Source of the DNA: Pseudoscleropodium purum
Lineage: Eukaryota; Streptophyta; Bryopsida; Hypnales; Brachytheciaceae
Reading direction: 5' to 3'
NCBI GenBank assembly: GCA_963969395.1
Contig: OZ017805.1
Coordinates: forward strand, 2,976,001-3,040,000
Length of the DNA stretch: 64,000 nt
In this document: positions 1 to 13,065 of the stretch, piece after piece
Layout of the letters: the number at the start of each line of letters is the position of its first letter
Numbering within the stretch: the stretch's first letter is position 1
Notes under the pieces: generated by a model
Database searches by the model: none
Seen by the model: the letters and a program-made list of their open reading frames with translations, nothing else
What the model was told of the DNA's origin: nothing
Position numbers and translations under genes: made by a program

Positions 1-174
1 AAGCTTTGCAATTCTACTTCAAACATTTTATGCACTTTTCCAACATCCACTCTACATCAAATTTAAATGTCACCATACCTTTATGTTTTCTTGGCCATGT
101 AGTCATATTTCACCATCTAAATAACTTCGAGTCATAAGACTAATGTCTCATGAGTAAATGAAGTCATTAGATTA
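1..174. other. AT-rich flank and TTA target duplication left of CACTA-1
   Basis: No gene is visible. Bases 172-174 are TTA, the same triplet found at 26359-26361 just after the other end of the large CACTA element, as expected for the 3-bp duplication made by this superfamily. The window starts exactly at an AAGCTT (HindIII) site, which could reflect a clone end or chance. Confidence 0.6.
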
Positions 175-187
175 CACTAGTAGAGAA
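175..187 (+). repeat. CACTA-1 left terminal inverted repeat
   Basis: CACTAGTAGAGAA directly follows the TTA at 172-174. It pairs with 26346-26358 with one mismatch (G/C at position 6). Confidence 0.85.
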
Positions 188-3100
188 ATCATGTCCAAAT
201 TAGTAAAAATAAAACATAAAAGTGTTGGTTATTTGTACTAATTCGAACGTGTTGACACAGACAAAGGTAAATATAAACTTGTTAATTTTGATGTTTGTTT
301 TAACATTAATTTGTTGATTTACATCACATAAGTGTTCATGTTTTTCTTATTTCAAACATAGTGGTATTGAATTACATCACAAATATGCTAAGTCTTATCA
401 AATAAGTGACCACTACAATATTGTGAAAAACAAGTGTCGACATAGTTGAATACAAGTAGAAACTTCAATATAGAGGCAATTGTGATTGTTCACTCAAATG
501 TAGACCGAAGTAGAATTGGTTTATTTTCGCATTAAATATTCAATGATGGCCATGTACTTACTATTCCAACAACAAGTTCAAAACTATTATGGAAACTACG
601 TGAAACCATTTCTATTGTAAAAAAGAACAAACGTTTCCACCTTTTGCCTTCATTGCTTTCTACATCCAACATTCTTGAGCCTTTTCTATTGTATATATGT
701 TACCTACGGAGCTCCGATTTGACACTCACTTTGTCATGTCGTGATAAATAATCTAGAGTTCCACACTACCTCAATTCGTAATCTCCTATTTGCAACAATG
801 ATACTTCACCCATGCTTGTGCAATGTTACTGTTCTTGAGAGCTCAAATGCCACACAATGAATGTTCATCTTGAAACAAAAACTACTAAGAATGTCTCCAA
901 TAAAGGAAAAAAAAATTAATTTCATCAAAATAACAAGCAACATGATGCAACAAAATGACAAAGAAGAACAACAAAAAAACCTCAAAACTATATAAGCTTC
1001 TCCTACTTCTCCATGATTGGTCATTCATACAATTTTCCTGGTCACTCCTTCCTTCACTTCATTGATTTGTCAAAAAAACATACATGCTAATTTAACTTTG
1101 CATTTCCAAACCATGCACTCAGATAGAGGGTTGTCAAATTTGAATGCATAGGCATATGAACAAAGAAACGATTCCTCTAGAAAGAGAAAATTACAAAAAA
1201 TAAAATCCATTAACTAATTAAAAATAGACATCACTTACTTTATGATGTCTACTGATGCACATGATACCACTCTTCTATGTGTAGATGAACTTCCAATTTG
1301 TCCACAGCAGTAACTTGCACAATATTGAAAGACAACAAATAAATAGAAAACCATTACTACAATGAAAATACACATAGTCTATTGACAGTGCCTGTTGCGA
1401 ATGAAGATTTGAAAATCTTCTCTCCATCTCATCTTCAAGTCCTTTACAACACTACTGAACCATTTTAAATTCCAAATTGATTTGACATAACACTAGACCT
1501 TACACTATCCTCAATTGACGATGTCAAAGATGGAATTCTAAAAAATTACTTTAATTTGTGGAAATCATGCTCAATAAATTTCATCCACATTGCAACGGAA
1601 TGTAATTCAAATTTTCTAAACTTGCAAAATCATACTAAACCATCTAACTTCTAAAGTCACAAAGTTTGTTCCCATATTTGATAAAAGGAAAATAAACAAT
1701 ACATGAATGACAAAAGTTAAAACGAAATCATATTAAATTGCTACTTTTATTGCACAATATCCAATTGATTTCTTTATAAGAAATTGCAAACACATAATGC
1801 ATCCTATCATTTCCTTCTTGCATTTTCAATCTAAAAATAGTAGTGCACAAAATGTCTACCTTTTACCTTGGTTGAGAAAGATTTTAGTGAATATTACAAA
1901 ATCTTCTTAAATGTTCAACTGCTTCTCGAAATGCATCAATGAAATATACATTCTAACCTAGTTAGAAATTGAAATTACTATAAAGAACATCACAACAAAA
2001 TTGCCTTTGCAAAAAGCATAACATTTATATTAGAAAAAATGTCAACATTTACAAATTGAAGCAATTCTAAAGTAAAGAAGAAAAAAATGAAAAGAAAATT
2101 TAAACTTCTAACAAAGCAAACAAACAACTCTCATTTACTTAGATCCTGGCAATTTTCAATAAAACAAAAATGTAATTCGTTTCACAAAGTCAAAGTTATC
2201 TAACATTCACATCTTCGCTATGTGATGTTCAAGTCTGCATTCTCTTTCAAAAAAGGAAAAACACACACACCTTTTTTTCAACAGATGTTTGCATTCAGTC
2301 TTTCATGGCTTTGAATTAAACTGACTCAAAGATGAAAACCAAAACCAAAAATAATTCTAGACATAGGTAGCACATGATATAAAGTGCCTCAAAAACAAAG
2401 AAAAATCTAATGTTGGATTCACAGAAAATAAGAGAATAAAAATAGTGGCCTTACATGTAGCCAGATTATATTCCAAGGGCAATTACAACAATCATGCAAA
2501 ACAATTACGACGTCCTAATATGTGAACTACTACCTACAAAACTTTGAAAGAGACAAGAGTGAAACCTCTTTCATCCATAATTCTTACCTTACTAGCATGC
2601 CCAAAAAAACTTTGGAAACATGTAAGTCTAACATCTTTCATATTAATGTGTACCTTCAACCAATTACAAAATAAATTGAATTGCTTCCCTTTGCCATACC
2701 TCTATATCATAGTCTTATAATCGTTAGTGGCATTTCTTGAACCTTTTAGAACCACAATGAAGTAGTCACTTTTTGTGACCGGCTCCTGCAAGAACTACAT
2801 GAATTCCAAGTAATTCACTAAAGAAACACTAAATCCTTCAGTTCACTGATTCATTCAAAACGTAGTACTTCGAGCATCTACAAAAAACACAAAAACAAAC
2901 CATTTCTCATAAATTGATTACTATTATGAAACCTAAAATTTATTAGAATACTAAACTTCAGTATTGCACTCACAAAATAAACTTGTAAATTGAATAGGAC
3001 TACATAAATAATGTACCTTCATTCTATATTTACACACGTTGTATTGCAATAAGTTTTTGCCACTAACAAAGTCAACCAAAGAAGCCACTTGCATTCCAAC

Positions 3101-4087
3101 ATGCAACTTCAATATAATCACCAAGAATAGAAAGCCATCTTTTTGGAAACAAAAATTGAAACTATACAACTATGAAATATGGTTGTTCAATTCTCTTATT
3201 GAACCATCTCTTATTTATTTCTTCTTATGTTTTGTTTGAACTAGAAGTCTTCATCTTCTTCTCATAGACGACCTACAAAATGAGATAACTATGGACTCGC
3301 TTTAATGATTTCTTCCATGATTGACCTTCAAAACTCTACAATGGCGCTTCCAATCGTGCAATGTATTTGTCTTTCGACTCTTCAACCATTACATATTTAC
3401 CTTCACGAATACGTTTAGAAGAATTACATCCAGGAATGTAATCTCTACCTTCCACGTTCTCTTCCCAAAGTATCTTCTTGCTTTCCTAATCATTCATAAC
3501 TTGCACATGATTTGTGAGGAATTCAATGTTAATATGTCATATGTCAATAAAACCTTAATTACAACAATGTAATATGTAAATATTAAATAACACGCCAAAA
3601 AATGTAATTTAAACTTTCGTAACAATTGTGACAAAGTCTAAGCAAATTAAATGAGTTGACTCAAACTTCATAATAGAACCATTCATGTCAAGATCAACAA
3701 TATTTAATTTCAATACTTGCATACGCATGTGCAAATGACAAAAATAAAAAAGGGAAATTAATAAACCTAGTACATCAGCTTGTGTTCTCGTCATTTAAAT
3801 ACATTTTTTCATTCTCTCTTGTGTGGAAATTCAATTGAACATCCTCCACCCAAAGTTTCTAAAACAAATTACTGCATTTCTATACGTCTAAACAAATAAT
3901 CTTAGAAAGGTAAATCATATAAAATTATAACTTTGCATCTTCACATTCTGATAATGTTACTTACAAATTCAACACATTAATGCATTGAAAACGTAAGGTT
4001 TACTAGTCCACTGAAGCAATTGTTTATTGCTTACCGTATACAGATTTGTCAAGGAGGTCTCTTATTATCATCTTCATTAGTATTGAA
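188..4087. other. No gene recognised (inside CACTA-1)
   Basis: AT-rich DNA with scattered short open frames of up to about 80 codons, none recognisable. The first 200 bases hold the subterminal motif described for CACTA-1. The rest could be non-coding transposon body or 3' sequence of the minus-strand gene. Confidence 0.4.
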
Positions 4088-5044
4088 CTACTCAAATTCG
4101 GTATTAGTTGCTTGTAATTTCATTTGTTCTTTCTCATGTAAATCTGGAGAATGTTTATGTTGACTAGGTCGGTGTAATGTTATTGCTGCATCTTTCTTCT
4201 TTCCGTAACTTTTATCCCATTGCATTTCTTTAAAGATTTCATTTGGGTCAAGTGACCTTCCTAGTAAGTCGCGAAGTCTTTCTCGTACTCTCTCTTTTTC
4301 TAAAGAACTAATTCTACTGAATGTTCTTCGACATCCACTTACGTATCGAGTATGTTCTGTTCTCTTCTGCCATTGTTTATTGGTCACCAGCATTTCTAGA
4401 CACTCCCACACTTTCTTATCAAAATGAAGTGGACAAGTATGATTATTGTTGATGAGGGCTATCAAGTCTGTCCATCTTTTTGTGACAGCCTTCCCCATTA
4501 AGCACCTCAGTAGGTCTTCATTCAAATATGTGGAATATTCAAAGTGCTCATTTAGATGGGCCTTGAATATGCAAACATCTCCGTCAGCCTATTTTCTTAT
4601 GTCTGTGCATGACAAATCTAAACCCTCTAGCTAACTTGTTGATATCCATGCTGGTATTCCAGGTCCATAAGGTTTTCCTTGAGAATTAATAGTCAAGAAG
4701 GAAGGCTTCTTCCCTTCGCTTTGTCATCATACAATGTCACTTTCTTGGATGCTTTGCTTATGTTGTTGTCCTTTTTTTTCCATTGATGAAGTCAATAACA
4801 CCAAATCCTTATTCATGGGCAACTTCATGACAGTGTCATTTGATGTAGCAGATATAGGTACACGACGTTGTGATGGTGAAGTTGGAGATTTTGATCTCCA
4901 ATGTCTTGGGTTGCAACTTCTTCTTCGGAGCCTCGGATTTAGAGACATTAACCTCGTTCGTTGGTAATGTATGCCAATTGAGTTCGAATCTTTGTTGTGA
5001 GTATAGTCAATGTTCTCGAAAAGTCCTGTCACAAACACCTGCAT
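4088..5044 (-). pseudogene. Transposase_24-like (TNPA/Ptta-type) CACTA accessory protein, decayed
   Basis: The minus strand is readable from about 5044 to 4088 with stops and frame changes between 4727 and 4525. The 4525-4088 part (145 codons) carries the hallmark spacing of plant Transposase_24 proteins: W-E-C-L at the start of a helix, a Lys/Arg-rich stretch, then a GCRRTFSRI block (family: G-[ST]-x-[ST]-F-x-R-I), an Arg/Glu-rich helix, and LDPNEIFKEMQWDKS (family: P-x-E-x-F-x-x-x-H). In the family this second protein binds subterminal repeats and assists excision. Upstream (5044-4727) lies a basic, Ser/Pro-rich segment as is common before the domain. It points away from the TNP2 gene at 15-23 kb. 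Family assignment is by motif pattern only. Confidence 0.6.
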
Positions 5045-7310
5045 TGAAATATTAAATCAATGCTTTACATTCAAGTATTTCATGAATACAACAATAGAAG
5101 ATTACAAACCAATTGTGTAATGATTTGTAATTGCAGACAAGGAAAATCTAATGTCCACTACCATGAACTACTTAAACTACTAGCTTCATCATGCTCTAAA
5201 AATTGGAAGTACAATTCTCTATATATTATTTATATACGACACTTGCTTCAAATTCTATTGCATTCATCCTAAAGAATATAACATGGAGGTACATGCATGA
5301 CTACATAATATCTTTGTAGGTGTTCACTCTTTTAGCATAAGTGTACCTCATTAAAGAGTGCAACATGTATAATAACAACCTTATTGTAATACAACGTCAA
5401 CTAGAATGTCTATAATACTTAAAAGATGGCGACGGTGTTGTCAAATAATCTTTACTTACTAGGTGAATAATAGTAAGGTTAAAATTCCAGTGGAAATTTC
5501 TTTACCACCATTGAACATTTACGTTTACAATTCAATGAATACCTTAATTCAAAATATTGTAAGAGAAAATTTAGTACAAAGTGAAAATAATTGTGTGTTC
5601 ACTATGATTTCAATGTACAAGACACTCACTTGCATATGTTTCTTCATATTCTTACCTTCTGTTGTTGTCATTATAAAAGTTTGAGGCTCTTGTTCATTCA
5701 CTTGCTCTCTATTCATACTATGGATTTTTTGAACGACTACATCTACTTGAGAGAGCTTGAGTGTCATTAGATGTTCCGAATTGTTGTCTTCAAGGACTTC
5801 TACAGAAAGATTCATATGGTGGTGTACTATTTTGTCAACATTCTCTAGGAAAACACACATTCCATCCTCCATCTTTCCTTAAGTAATCTTGAAATTCCAT
5901 TTCGTATAAATATCAAGCTCTTTGTTTCAGTTTTTCCATTCCTCTTCTAATATTACTTAATTTGTAACTTAAAATAGTTTTGGGAGGAAACATTTGTCAT
6001 TCAATGGTAACATGAAGATGAGAGTGAAAAATGACAACATAAATGATGTTATAACATTTCCAATACATACTATTCATGAATTAAACATATTATTCATTAG
6101 AAGTAGAGCACAATAGTTTCCTAGTATTCAGGAATTGGTCACTCTCTGGAACATCGTATAAAACAAAAAATGAAATGACGTTTACCCATTTGTAACTTAT
6201 AAATATTCTTTTGCTCTACATCTTCATTTCAAACTACTTTAGTGAATAATAATCCCAATATTCAATTTCAATGTCATCATCTACACTTCGGTTTGGAATT
6301 GATTTATCTTCTTTGAACTCTTCATGTAATTCTTTATTTCTAATAATTCTACATGGGCAATATTTAAAAAAAACTTCTTGAACAGTTACTCTTGTAGATA
6401 TATGCTTATGCAACATATTATGGGAACAAAGAAAATATAATACAACTAGTACAAAAAAGACAAGAATGCACAAAGTTACTTGATTATTTCTGCAAGTTTG
6501 TATCAAATTTCAAATTATACAAAAAATTGAATAAACATGCATTGTTATTTGAAAACAATAATTGCATAGTGAGTAACTTCAAAGAATGGAATAAAAAATA
6601 AAATGTGCATCTTACTTTGCTTGTGTTATCATTGTTTAAAGAACGATTATTTGATTATCGGTGTTTACGAGAAGGCATCTGCATGTGCTCATTGTAATCG
6701 ATTGGATAACCATTTCCACACATGGATAAGTCCAACATTATAGAATTTTTAGTTTTGTATGAAGACTTCTAATTTGTCTTTGTAGAGCTCACAAACAATT
6801 CATAGGTTTCCGCTAGAGTCTATTAAAAAAGGGAACAGACCTATAAGTCTTCCACTCGTTCACCATCTGCAAAGGTCCCTATAATTGGCAAGTCTATAGA
6901 AGAAAAAAAACATAATACAAACTCATATTTCATTCTAAAAAACATTTTCATAATGAATTAAGAAAATCATGCTTTCATTTTATTTTTAATTTTTAAGACA
7001 AATTCAACAATATTGTTCCTGAAATATCATATACAAAACAACAATTCATTCCTTTATTACATTCATATGCACTATTCTTCCTTCAATTGTCCATGCAAAG
7101 CACAAAATTAATTCTTCAATTCCTTCAAATTGCATCCCCTATTTTTGCTACTTGAAGTGAAAAATAAAGAAATGAAATGTTCACAATGTAAATCACTCAC
7201 CTACCAATAACTCAATTGGTGTCACATTGTTCTTACACTAACTAGAATTTTAAGGAAGCTGATGCTCTTCATCCTATATAAAGTCTCTACTCTCAGAATA
7301 AGTAGATGTT

Positions 7311-7646
7311 TCAATAGGTGTTGAAGTAATATTCGATGAATTCCTTATTGTTCTTGTATTGCAACCATATTTCAATGCATCTTGTTCCCCTTTTCAAATG
7401 GAGTTCATTGATGTCTACCTCACGCTTCTGCAAATTCCTAAAAATAGCATCGATAATATTAGAGGTAACTTGTGTTCCCTTTTTCTTAATGTTCCTAGTA
7501 ATAGAACCCTTCGTCGTAACCTTCTTTTGACAAGCAAGACCAACACACTTGCCTTTCAATTTTTGGTTGTCATTATCTTCTTCCATCAATGAAAATTTTG
7601 AACTTTGTCTTGTCTGCCTGGAACTTCCATTTGTTTCAATCTCCAC
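7311..7646 (-). CDS. Possible 5' exon of the Transposase_24-like gene; unrecognised basic protein
   Basis: An open minus-strand frame of 111 codons, very rich in Lys, Asn and Thr, with a GKCVGLACQKK segment and a basic stretch around residues 45-60. It lies 2.3 kb upstream of the Transposase_24-like segment on the same strand, so it could be an N-terminal exon of that gene, but no splice link could be established. The opposite strand also has open frames here, so coding is not proven. Confidence 0.25.
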   Translation of the reverse strand: MEIETNGSSRQTRQSSKFSLMEEDNDNQKLKGKCVGLACQKKVTTKGSITRNIKKKGTQVTSNIIDAIFRNLQKREVDINELHLKRGTRCIEIWLQYKNNKEFIEYYFNTY

Positions 7647-8539
7647 TGTCTTGTACTAGAATAGAAGATATTTCTATTGGACTGACGTTGCCATTACAAA
7701 TGCACTTGCCTGAAAAAATAAACAATTCAGCAAGATGTTTGAAACAACACTACATTGTTAGAAACTACAATGACATTGGGCACGTTGAGTTTGAACAACT
7801 CAAAGGACATGTAGTCAATGAAGCAGACAAAGAAAATCAAGCTTTTCAAAGAAAGTGTTAATTAAATAAAAATAGAAACACCTTCAAAGCATAGATTAGT
7901 ACAATATGCTGTCTCCCATGTCATTACATGAATCAATTAATTCAAGAAAATCCATTCTACGAAAAAATAAAAGACATTACAAATTCCAACAAAGAGAGTT
8001 GGTTAGAGACTAATATGTTTATAGCCAATGGCTAGTAGGCAATGTAATTAAGGTTATCCACCACGCTCTAAGAAGAGTATAACATTAGAAAACTCTATTC
8101 AGATTTACAATATTCTTCAAAGAAAATTCAATGAGCAATACTCTATGTATTGATGCAAAATGCACTATGGATTATATGGTAGCATTTCTTTAATTTAAGG
8201 AAAATAGAGGAGTTGCAGTTCAAATGCAATGAAGTTTATTCTTTCATTAACTCATAACAAATTCCAATTTACATGACACTGCTAGAAGTTGTAATTCCAA
8301 TACTTTAGAATCATCTTCGAATTAAGATCTCCAGCCCTCATGGCAAGAGAATACACGTATTTGCTAACCAAAAAAGGCTTGGTCTTAATTAAAGGCAACT
8401 CATAGGTTGTAAAGAAATAGTGAACAAGTTCTCTATAAAAGAAAGAAGACATGCTACAAGTAGTCAGTTTACATTGAAATTGACAACAAATGCAGAGAAC
8501 AAACAAATTACATTCACTATGACAATTCCAATTCAAACT

Positions 8540-11500
8540 TATTCAAGTCATATACACTGTTATTGAGAATGAATGCCAATGATGTGATTACTTACTAGTT
8601 CTATAGATTGAGCTTTGCCTTGTTATCATCTATTGATTGTTCTCTAATTTGTCATAGATCGACAATAAAGAAATGAATCACAATCAATATCGTCCTCTAT
8701 TTGTGCGTCTAGCTAATCCGCTTTTAGTAAATACTTTAATGAACTGTTCTTGCTGCTATTGCCACTACTGCAATACTCACTATCAGAGTGATTGTATGCT
8801 ATGTTACGTCATGTCTGCTCATTGATGGAACATTTCCAAAAACAAGCGTGACTACTTGATTGCAATGGTAATAATTATGTTGTGTATTGTAGGAAATTAT
8901 GCTCTCCTCCTTCTACAATTGTTTGTCTTCATTGTCATGCAATATTGTGTGAGAATATGTGTGACAGTGTTTTAAAAGCATTTAGAAGTGTGTGAATTTT
9001 TTTTAAAGGAGTACCACTTTTTCAACTTAATATGCATAGGATTTTCAAAAATTTTATTCACATTTTCACATTTTGAACTTCTAGTTTGGAGAAAATTATA
9101 ACACACTTAACAAAAGCATTAAGGAAGAATTCATTGTCTATAGAGTATGGCTTATTTGCTTTACGGTCACTCCTACAGTAAGTGTTGTTTTTTCTTATTG
9201 TCCTTGTCGTTTGCCTATGACAATATAGGCCTTACATATTTCTTGTTGATTTTCTAGGTAGTTACTGATGCATCTGGGTCGTTTACATGCCTCCACTTTA
9301 GTGAACTATGCCTATTGCTACTTTCAAGAACCAAATCTACAACAAAATTGAGGCAGTAAGAGTCTCAGCATGTATCACTATCATTAGTCCTTTGGTTTTT
9401 AGAAAATGCCGCACATACTTAATCGGCACTTGAATATATCCTCAGAAGTCATCCTCAGTTACCTTATAAATTTGTTTTCCAAGCGCATACAAATGCTTCA
9501 CTACACTTATATTCGACAATTGAAAATCCTTCCATTTCTACGCTACTTTCAATGTGCACTAGTTTCTGTATTGTTCCATTGAGAATGACTTATTTGTCCC
9601 CTTGCGCTTTGCTCTGTAGTGCAAATGACACTATGTCATTGTACATGTTTGTAGATGCACTACTGTCTTAGTTTCACCATTGTGGTGAAAATTTTCTCCA
9701 ATACTTACTATTAATAGAAGAAGGTCTCTATTTAAAATCAATGAAGAAATAAATTAATGAATTTATTTCTCCTAGCCTCCTATAGAATGCAAACTTTCTA
9801 GACATCCACAATTGAATAATGAAGAATACAAAATTAAACCCTAAGTGACTAACTTTATCTAAATTTAGGAGAGCACAAATTAGGGTGGTGCATAATAAAA
9901 TTAGAACTCCTTTATAAAAGGGGAAATTCATGAGCCCTATTGAAGTAGTGAAGGCATATGGAAGTAAACCTAAAATAACGGACGATTATGATTCTTTCAT
10001 CCTTACGTCTGAATTAGGTCAAGTATTAGTGAAGGCATGAATCTTGATCATGAGTCACTGTTCTACTTCCATAGTGGCAGAATGGACGATTAGTTATAAT
10101 TGGACATCTAGACATGGTACACTCCATTTGCATTCCAAAGGATTTGTATGTTAAAAATCCTTTGATTCACGTAATGCCACTCATTTATTAATTCGTAGAC
10201 TTTCTTGTTTTCGATGGAAACGACCTTTAAAATAGTGCCATTTGTTGAACCTGAAAACCTAATCTTCGTTATATAAGGCCTATAAAAGTTTCTGCAATCT
10301 AGTACTCCGCATGCGATGACTTTCTTTTTTTCTAAAAATGTTAGTGCGCTGCTTAGTCCTTTACTTTTGTAATGGACTCACATTAGCGAAAGATGCCTAC
10401 AAAAGACAAATGCAAGTTGGCCTTCATTTTGGCATGCATGCCTAAAAAAATGCGCAAGTAAATATAGAGGCAATTGTACTTTCATTTCCGTCATTCTTCA
10501 ACTTCTCAACAAACTTCAAGACACAACGAACTTAGCATGGACCTGCAAATTATCCTCTGTTGCAATTTTGAACACTTACAACTATAGTTTTTGCTTGAGA
10601 GTTAGAGGTACTAATGTGTTTGCTACTACTTGCAGCAAAAAGTGATCTTCTTTGTCATTAGCAAGTCCCATTTTGTTTAAACCTATCTTGGGTTCATTGA
10701 TATAGAGGATTCAACGTTGGAGAAGGGGAAAAAAATTTCATGATCTTTCACTACACTTGGTTCTTTCTTCCTTAGCACATAGTAGTTTACAGTGTTTTCA
10801 TTAGTTCAAGATTGCAAAGCGTGAAACATAGACGCCACAAGTGCAAGTAAGGAACTTTAGACTCAATCATCAACTATTAGAAAGTTCTTCATACAAGAAA
10901 ATAGTTGAATGTTAACAAGTTCAAATAGGTCAATGAATTCCTAGCATGTAATACGTGATTGTTTAGAGCTGTTCTAGTCGTGTGAAGTTCTACGGACGGT
11001 GACAGGCATTGCCAACTTTACGAAGTTGTCATACAAATAAAATTCATCTTCTAAAGAATCTAATTTTAGTTTCCTGAAGGAGCTATTATGACATGGATAA
11101 AAATTGTTGAAGTACATTTCTTCTCATTAACTTAATTCAAAATAAAAAAATTAAACTTCTTCCTTCAATGTGGCTTAAGTGTTTTGAATGTGTTTTGGTC
11201 ATTTGAATTGAATTTAAATTGTCTTCGACATTTGTTGATTGGTAGAGCAACAAATAATGAAATAATATTACAGCATTGTTTTGACTTGCTTACCTCTTCA
11301 CATTAGCATTAGGATGGTCGGTGTTGTTATTCATTAGTCTTGATTGAAATTAGAATTTGCAATGTTCACTATGTCTAGTTTACTACAAATTTTGTTATAT
11401 TTCCAAATCATGTTACAAATTCAAAATATAAATGAAGAATTTTTGATGATGAAATGAGCTTGTGATTACTGATGAACCAAATTAAACCACAGATCAAGAT

Positions 11501-12190
11501 TTCCTTATTCTACAAGTTCTTTTCAAATGACACTAATGAAAAAATAAATAGATTATATAAACCTCAAACACAAATTTCGAACTCTTTTTTCATTGTGCAT
11601 GTATCGTAGTATGCAATGGTTATAAAGATCAAAGAAACTGAATGCCTTTCACTTAAGGGAGAGAAGTTCAGGTTAAATACACTTCAACTAATATTGTCAA
11701 ACTTTATTAAATGAATAAGCATTGTCAAATCAATTAGGGACATAGGCTTTCCATTCTTTGTTTTATTGTACCTCTGTAATATGTCGTTCACTTCTAGTAT
11801 CTTGTAGTTGTAATGTGCACGAAATGGGAGCTCTAGTTTTGTTTAGTAGAAGCAGACATCATATTAAGTTCATTTAGTATTTCGAATATACAATTCATAT
11901 ACTCTTTTAGAAGCTCGAATTTTTTCTAGTGGTCCTTATAGTTGGAAACCAATGCATAGAGAACCGCCAATCAAATAAGCCGAAATGAAATACAGATACA
12001 GTGTCTATAGTCATTATGATTGTTGTAAAGCAATCAATGTGTGAATGGTACATGTTTCTTAATATGAAAAAATAGGAATTCAATTAATTTTCAATACATT
12101 TAGTTATTGTTATTACATCTTTAGTTGAAGGTATGAAACTTCAATTTTGTTAAGCATGAACACGTTCACTTTAATTAATTCTAATAGGAA
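8540..12190. other. No gene recognised (inside CACTA-1)
   Basis: About 3.6 kb of AT-rich DNA between the two divergent transposon genes. Open frames are short and unrecognised; a 67-codon minus frame at 9728-9931 is hydrophobic. Promoters of both genes would be expected in or near this region, but none could be defined. Confidence 0.35.
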
Positions 12191-12198
12191 TAAGCTCA

Positions 12199-12477
12199 TT
12201 AGTACATTATGTAGGCATCCCACTCATTATTGACCAAATGTAATACACTTTTTGAATTGTCTAGCATTTCTGTAAGATGCAAGTGAACCTTGAAATTACA
12301 AAGTAGTGAACTCATTTTTGAAATCGTTACATTCAATGATGCATGTGGGGCACAGTAGTATAGGAGACAAGAAGAACTTTTTTCAAGAACTCCGATCACC
12401 CGCACGTTCAAATTTCTTGTGAGTTTTTCGTATACATTCTCAAGACATGCATTGATTAATAGATATTCCTTATACAC
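12199..12477 (-). CDS. Small unrecognised open frame, possibly an OB-fold fragment
   Basis: An uninterrupted frame of 92 codons with a regular beta-strand-like alternation: N-L-N-V-R-V-I-G-V-L, then a hydrophobic strand, SLNVTISKMSSLL, and FKVHLHLTEML. The order 'VRV-G-L ... L-V-I ... L ... V-L-L-E' recalls small OB-fold subunits such as RPA14 or TEN1, but no diagnostic residue can be cited. It lies inside CACTA-1 with no link to the transposase genes, so it could be captured host sequence or chance. Confidence 0.2.
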   Translation of the reverse strand: MYKEYLLINACLENVYEKLTRNLNVRVIGVLEKSSSCLLYYCAPHASLNVTISKMSSLLCNFKVHLHLTEMLDNSKSVLHLVNNEWDAYIMY

Positions 12478-12861
12478 TATAGTTCCATTAAGAATTTATC
12501 GAAATTAGTGCAATGGGAATAACTAGAGCCTAGACATGTAGAATGCTACGATAACAATGAATCCGTAATTAAAATTTAAACACTATTGCTAAAGTGCTTA
12601 CTTCCTAAGAAGGCATGAGAATGTTTTACGTGAATGTGAATATCATGTTGTGGACTTCATACATGTTGAAAATGACATCCTATAATTATAGTTCATTGCA
12701 CTCGCTAAATCATCAAATTGCCTTCCGAAAACAACAATAATGAATGCGTTTATTAAAATTCCTCACTTATCAACTTGTAGGCAAACTTGAAATACTATGG
12801 ATTGTTTGTCTGGAAAAGAATGAGTGTTCCTCAAAATCTATAGCAGAAGGCAATTAAAAGC

Positions 12862-13065
12862 ATGTCAGAAGAGGAAAGTCATGGAATAGCCATTTGTACT
12901 GCATGTTCTCAATACACGTGTGGTTGTCATTTTTGCACCCATGCTCATATAGTCAGTAATAGAACTAGTAGCGCATCTCAAGAAATGTTGTCTAAAAATA
13001 GAAAAAATCAATTGAAAGAGCAATTGATACATATGCTAGGTGATTGCTCTATTCTTCTAGAGTAG
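12862..13065 (+). CDS. Unrecognised Cys/His-containing open frame
   Basis: 67 codons with a cluster C-x2-C-x5-C-x-C-x2-C-x-H-x-H near residues 12-30. It lies about 2 kb upstream of the first recognisable TNP2 sequence on the same strand. TNP2 genes often start with a Cys-containing transposase-associated domain, but the spacing here does not clearly match, so this is only a possible upstream exon. Confidence 0.2.
   Translation: MSEEESHGIAICTACSQYTCGCHFCTHAHIVSNRTSSASQEMLSKNRKNQLKEQLIHMLGDCSILLE

Noticed and set aside
12862..13065. Cys/His cluster as a CRISPR-, toxin- or metallothionein-type gene
   Set aside because: The pattern fits none of these families and lies inside a CACTA transposon; it is kept only as an unrecognised frame.
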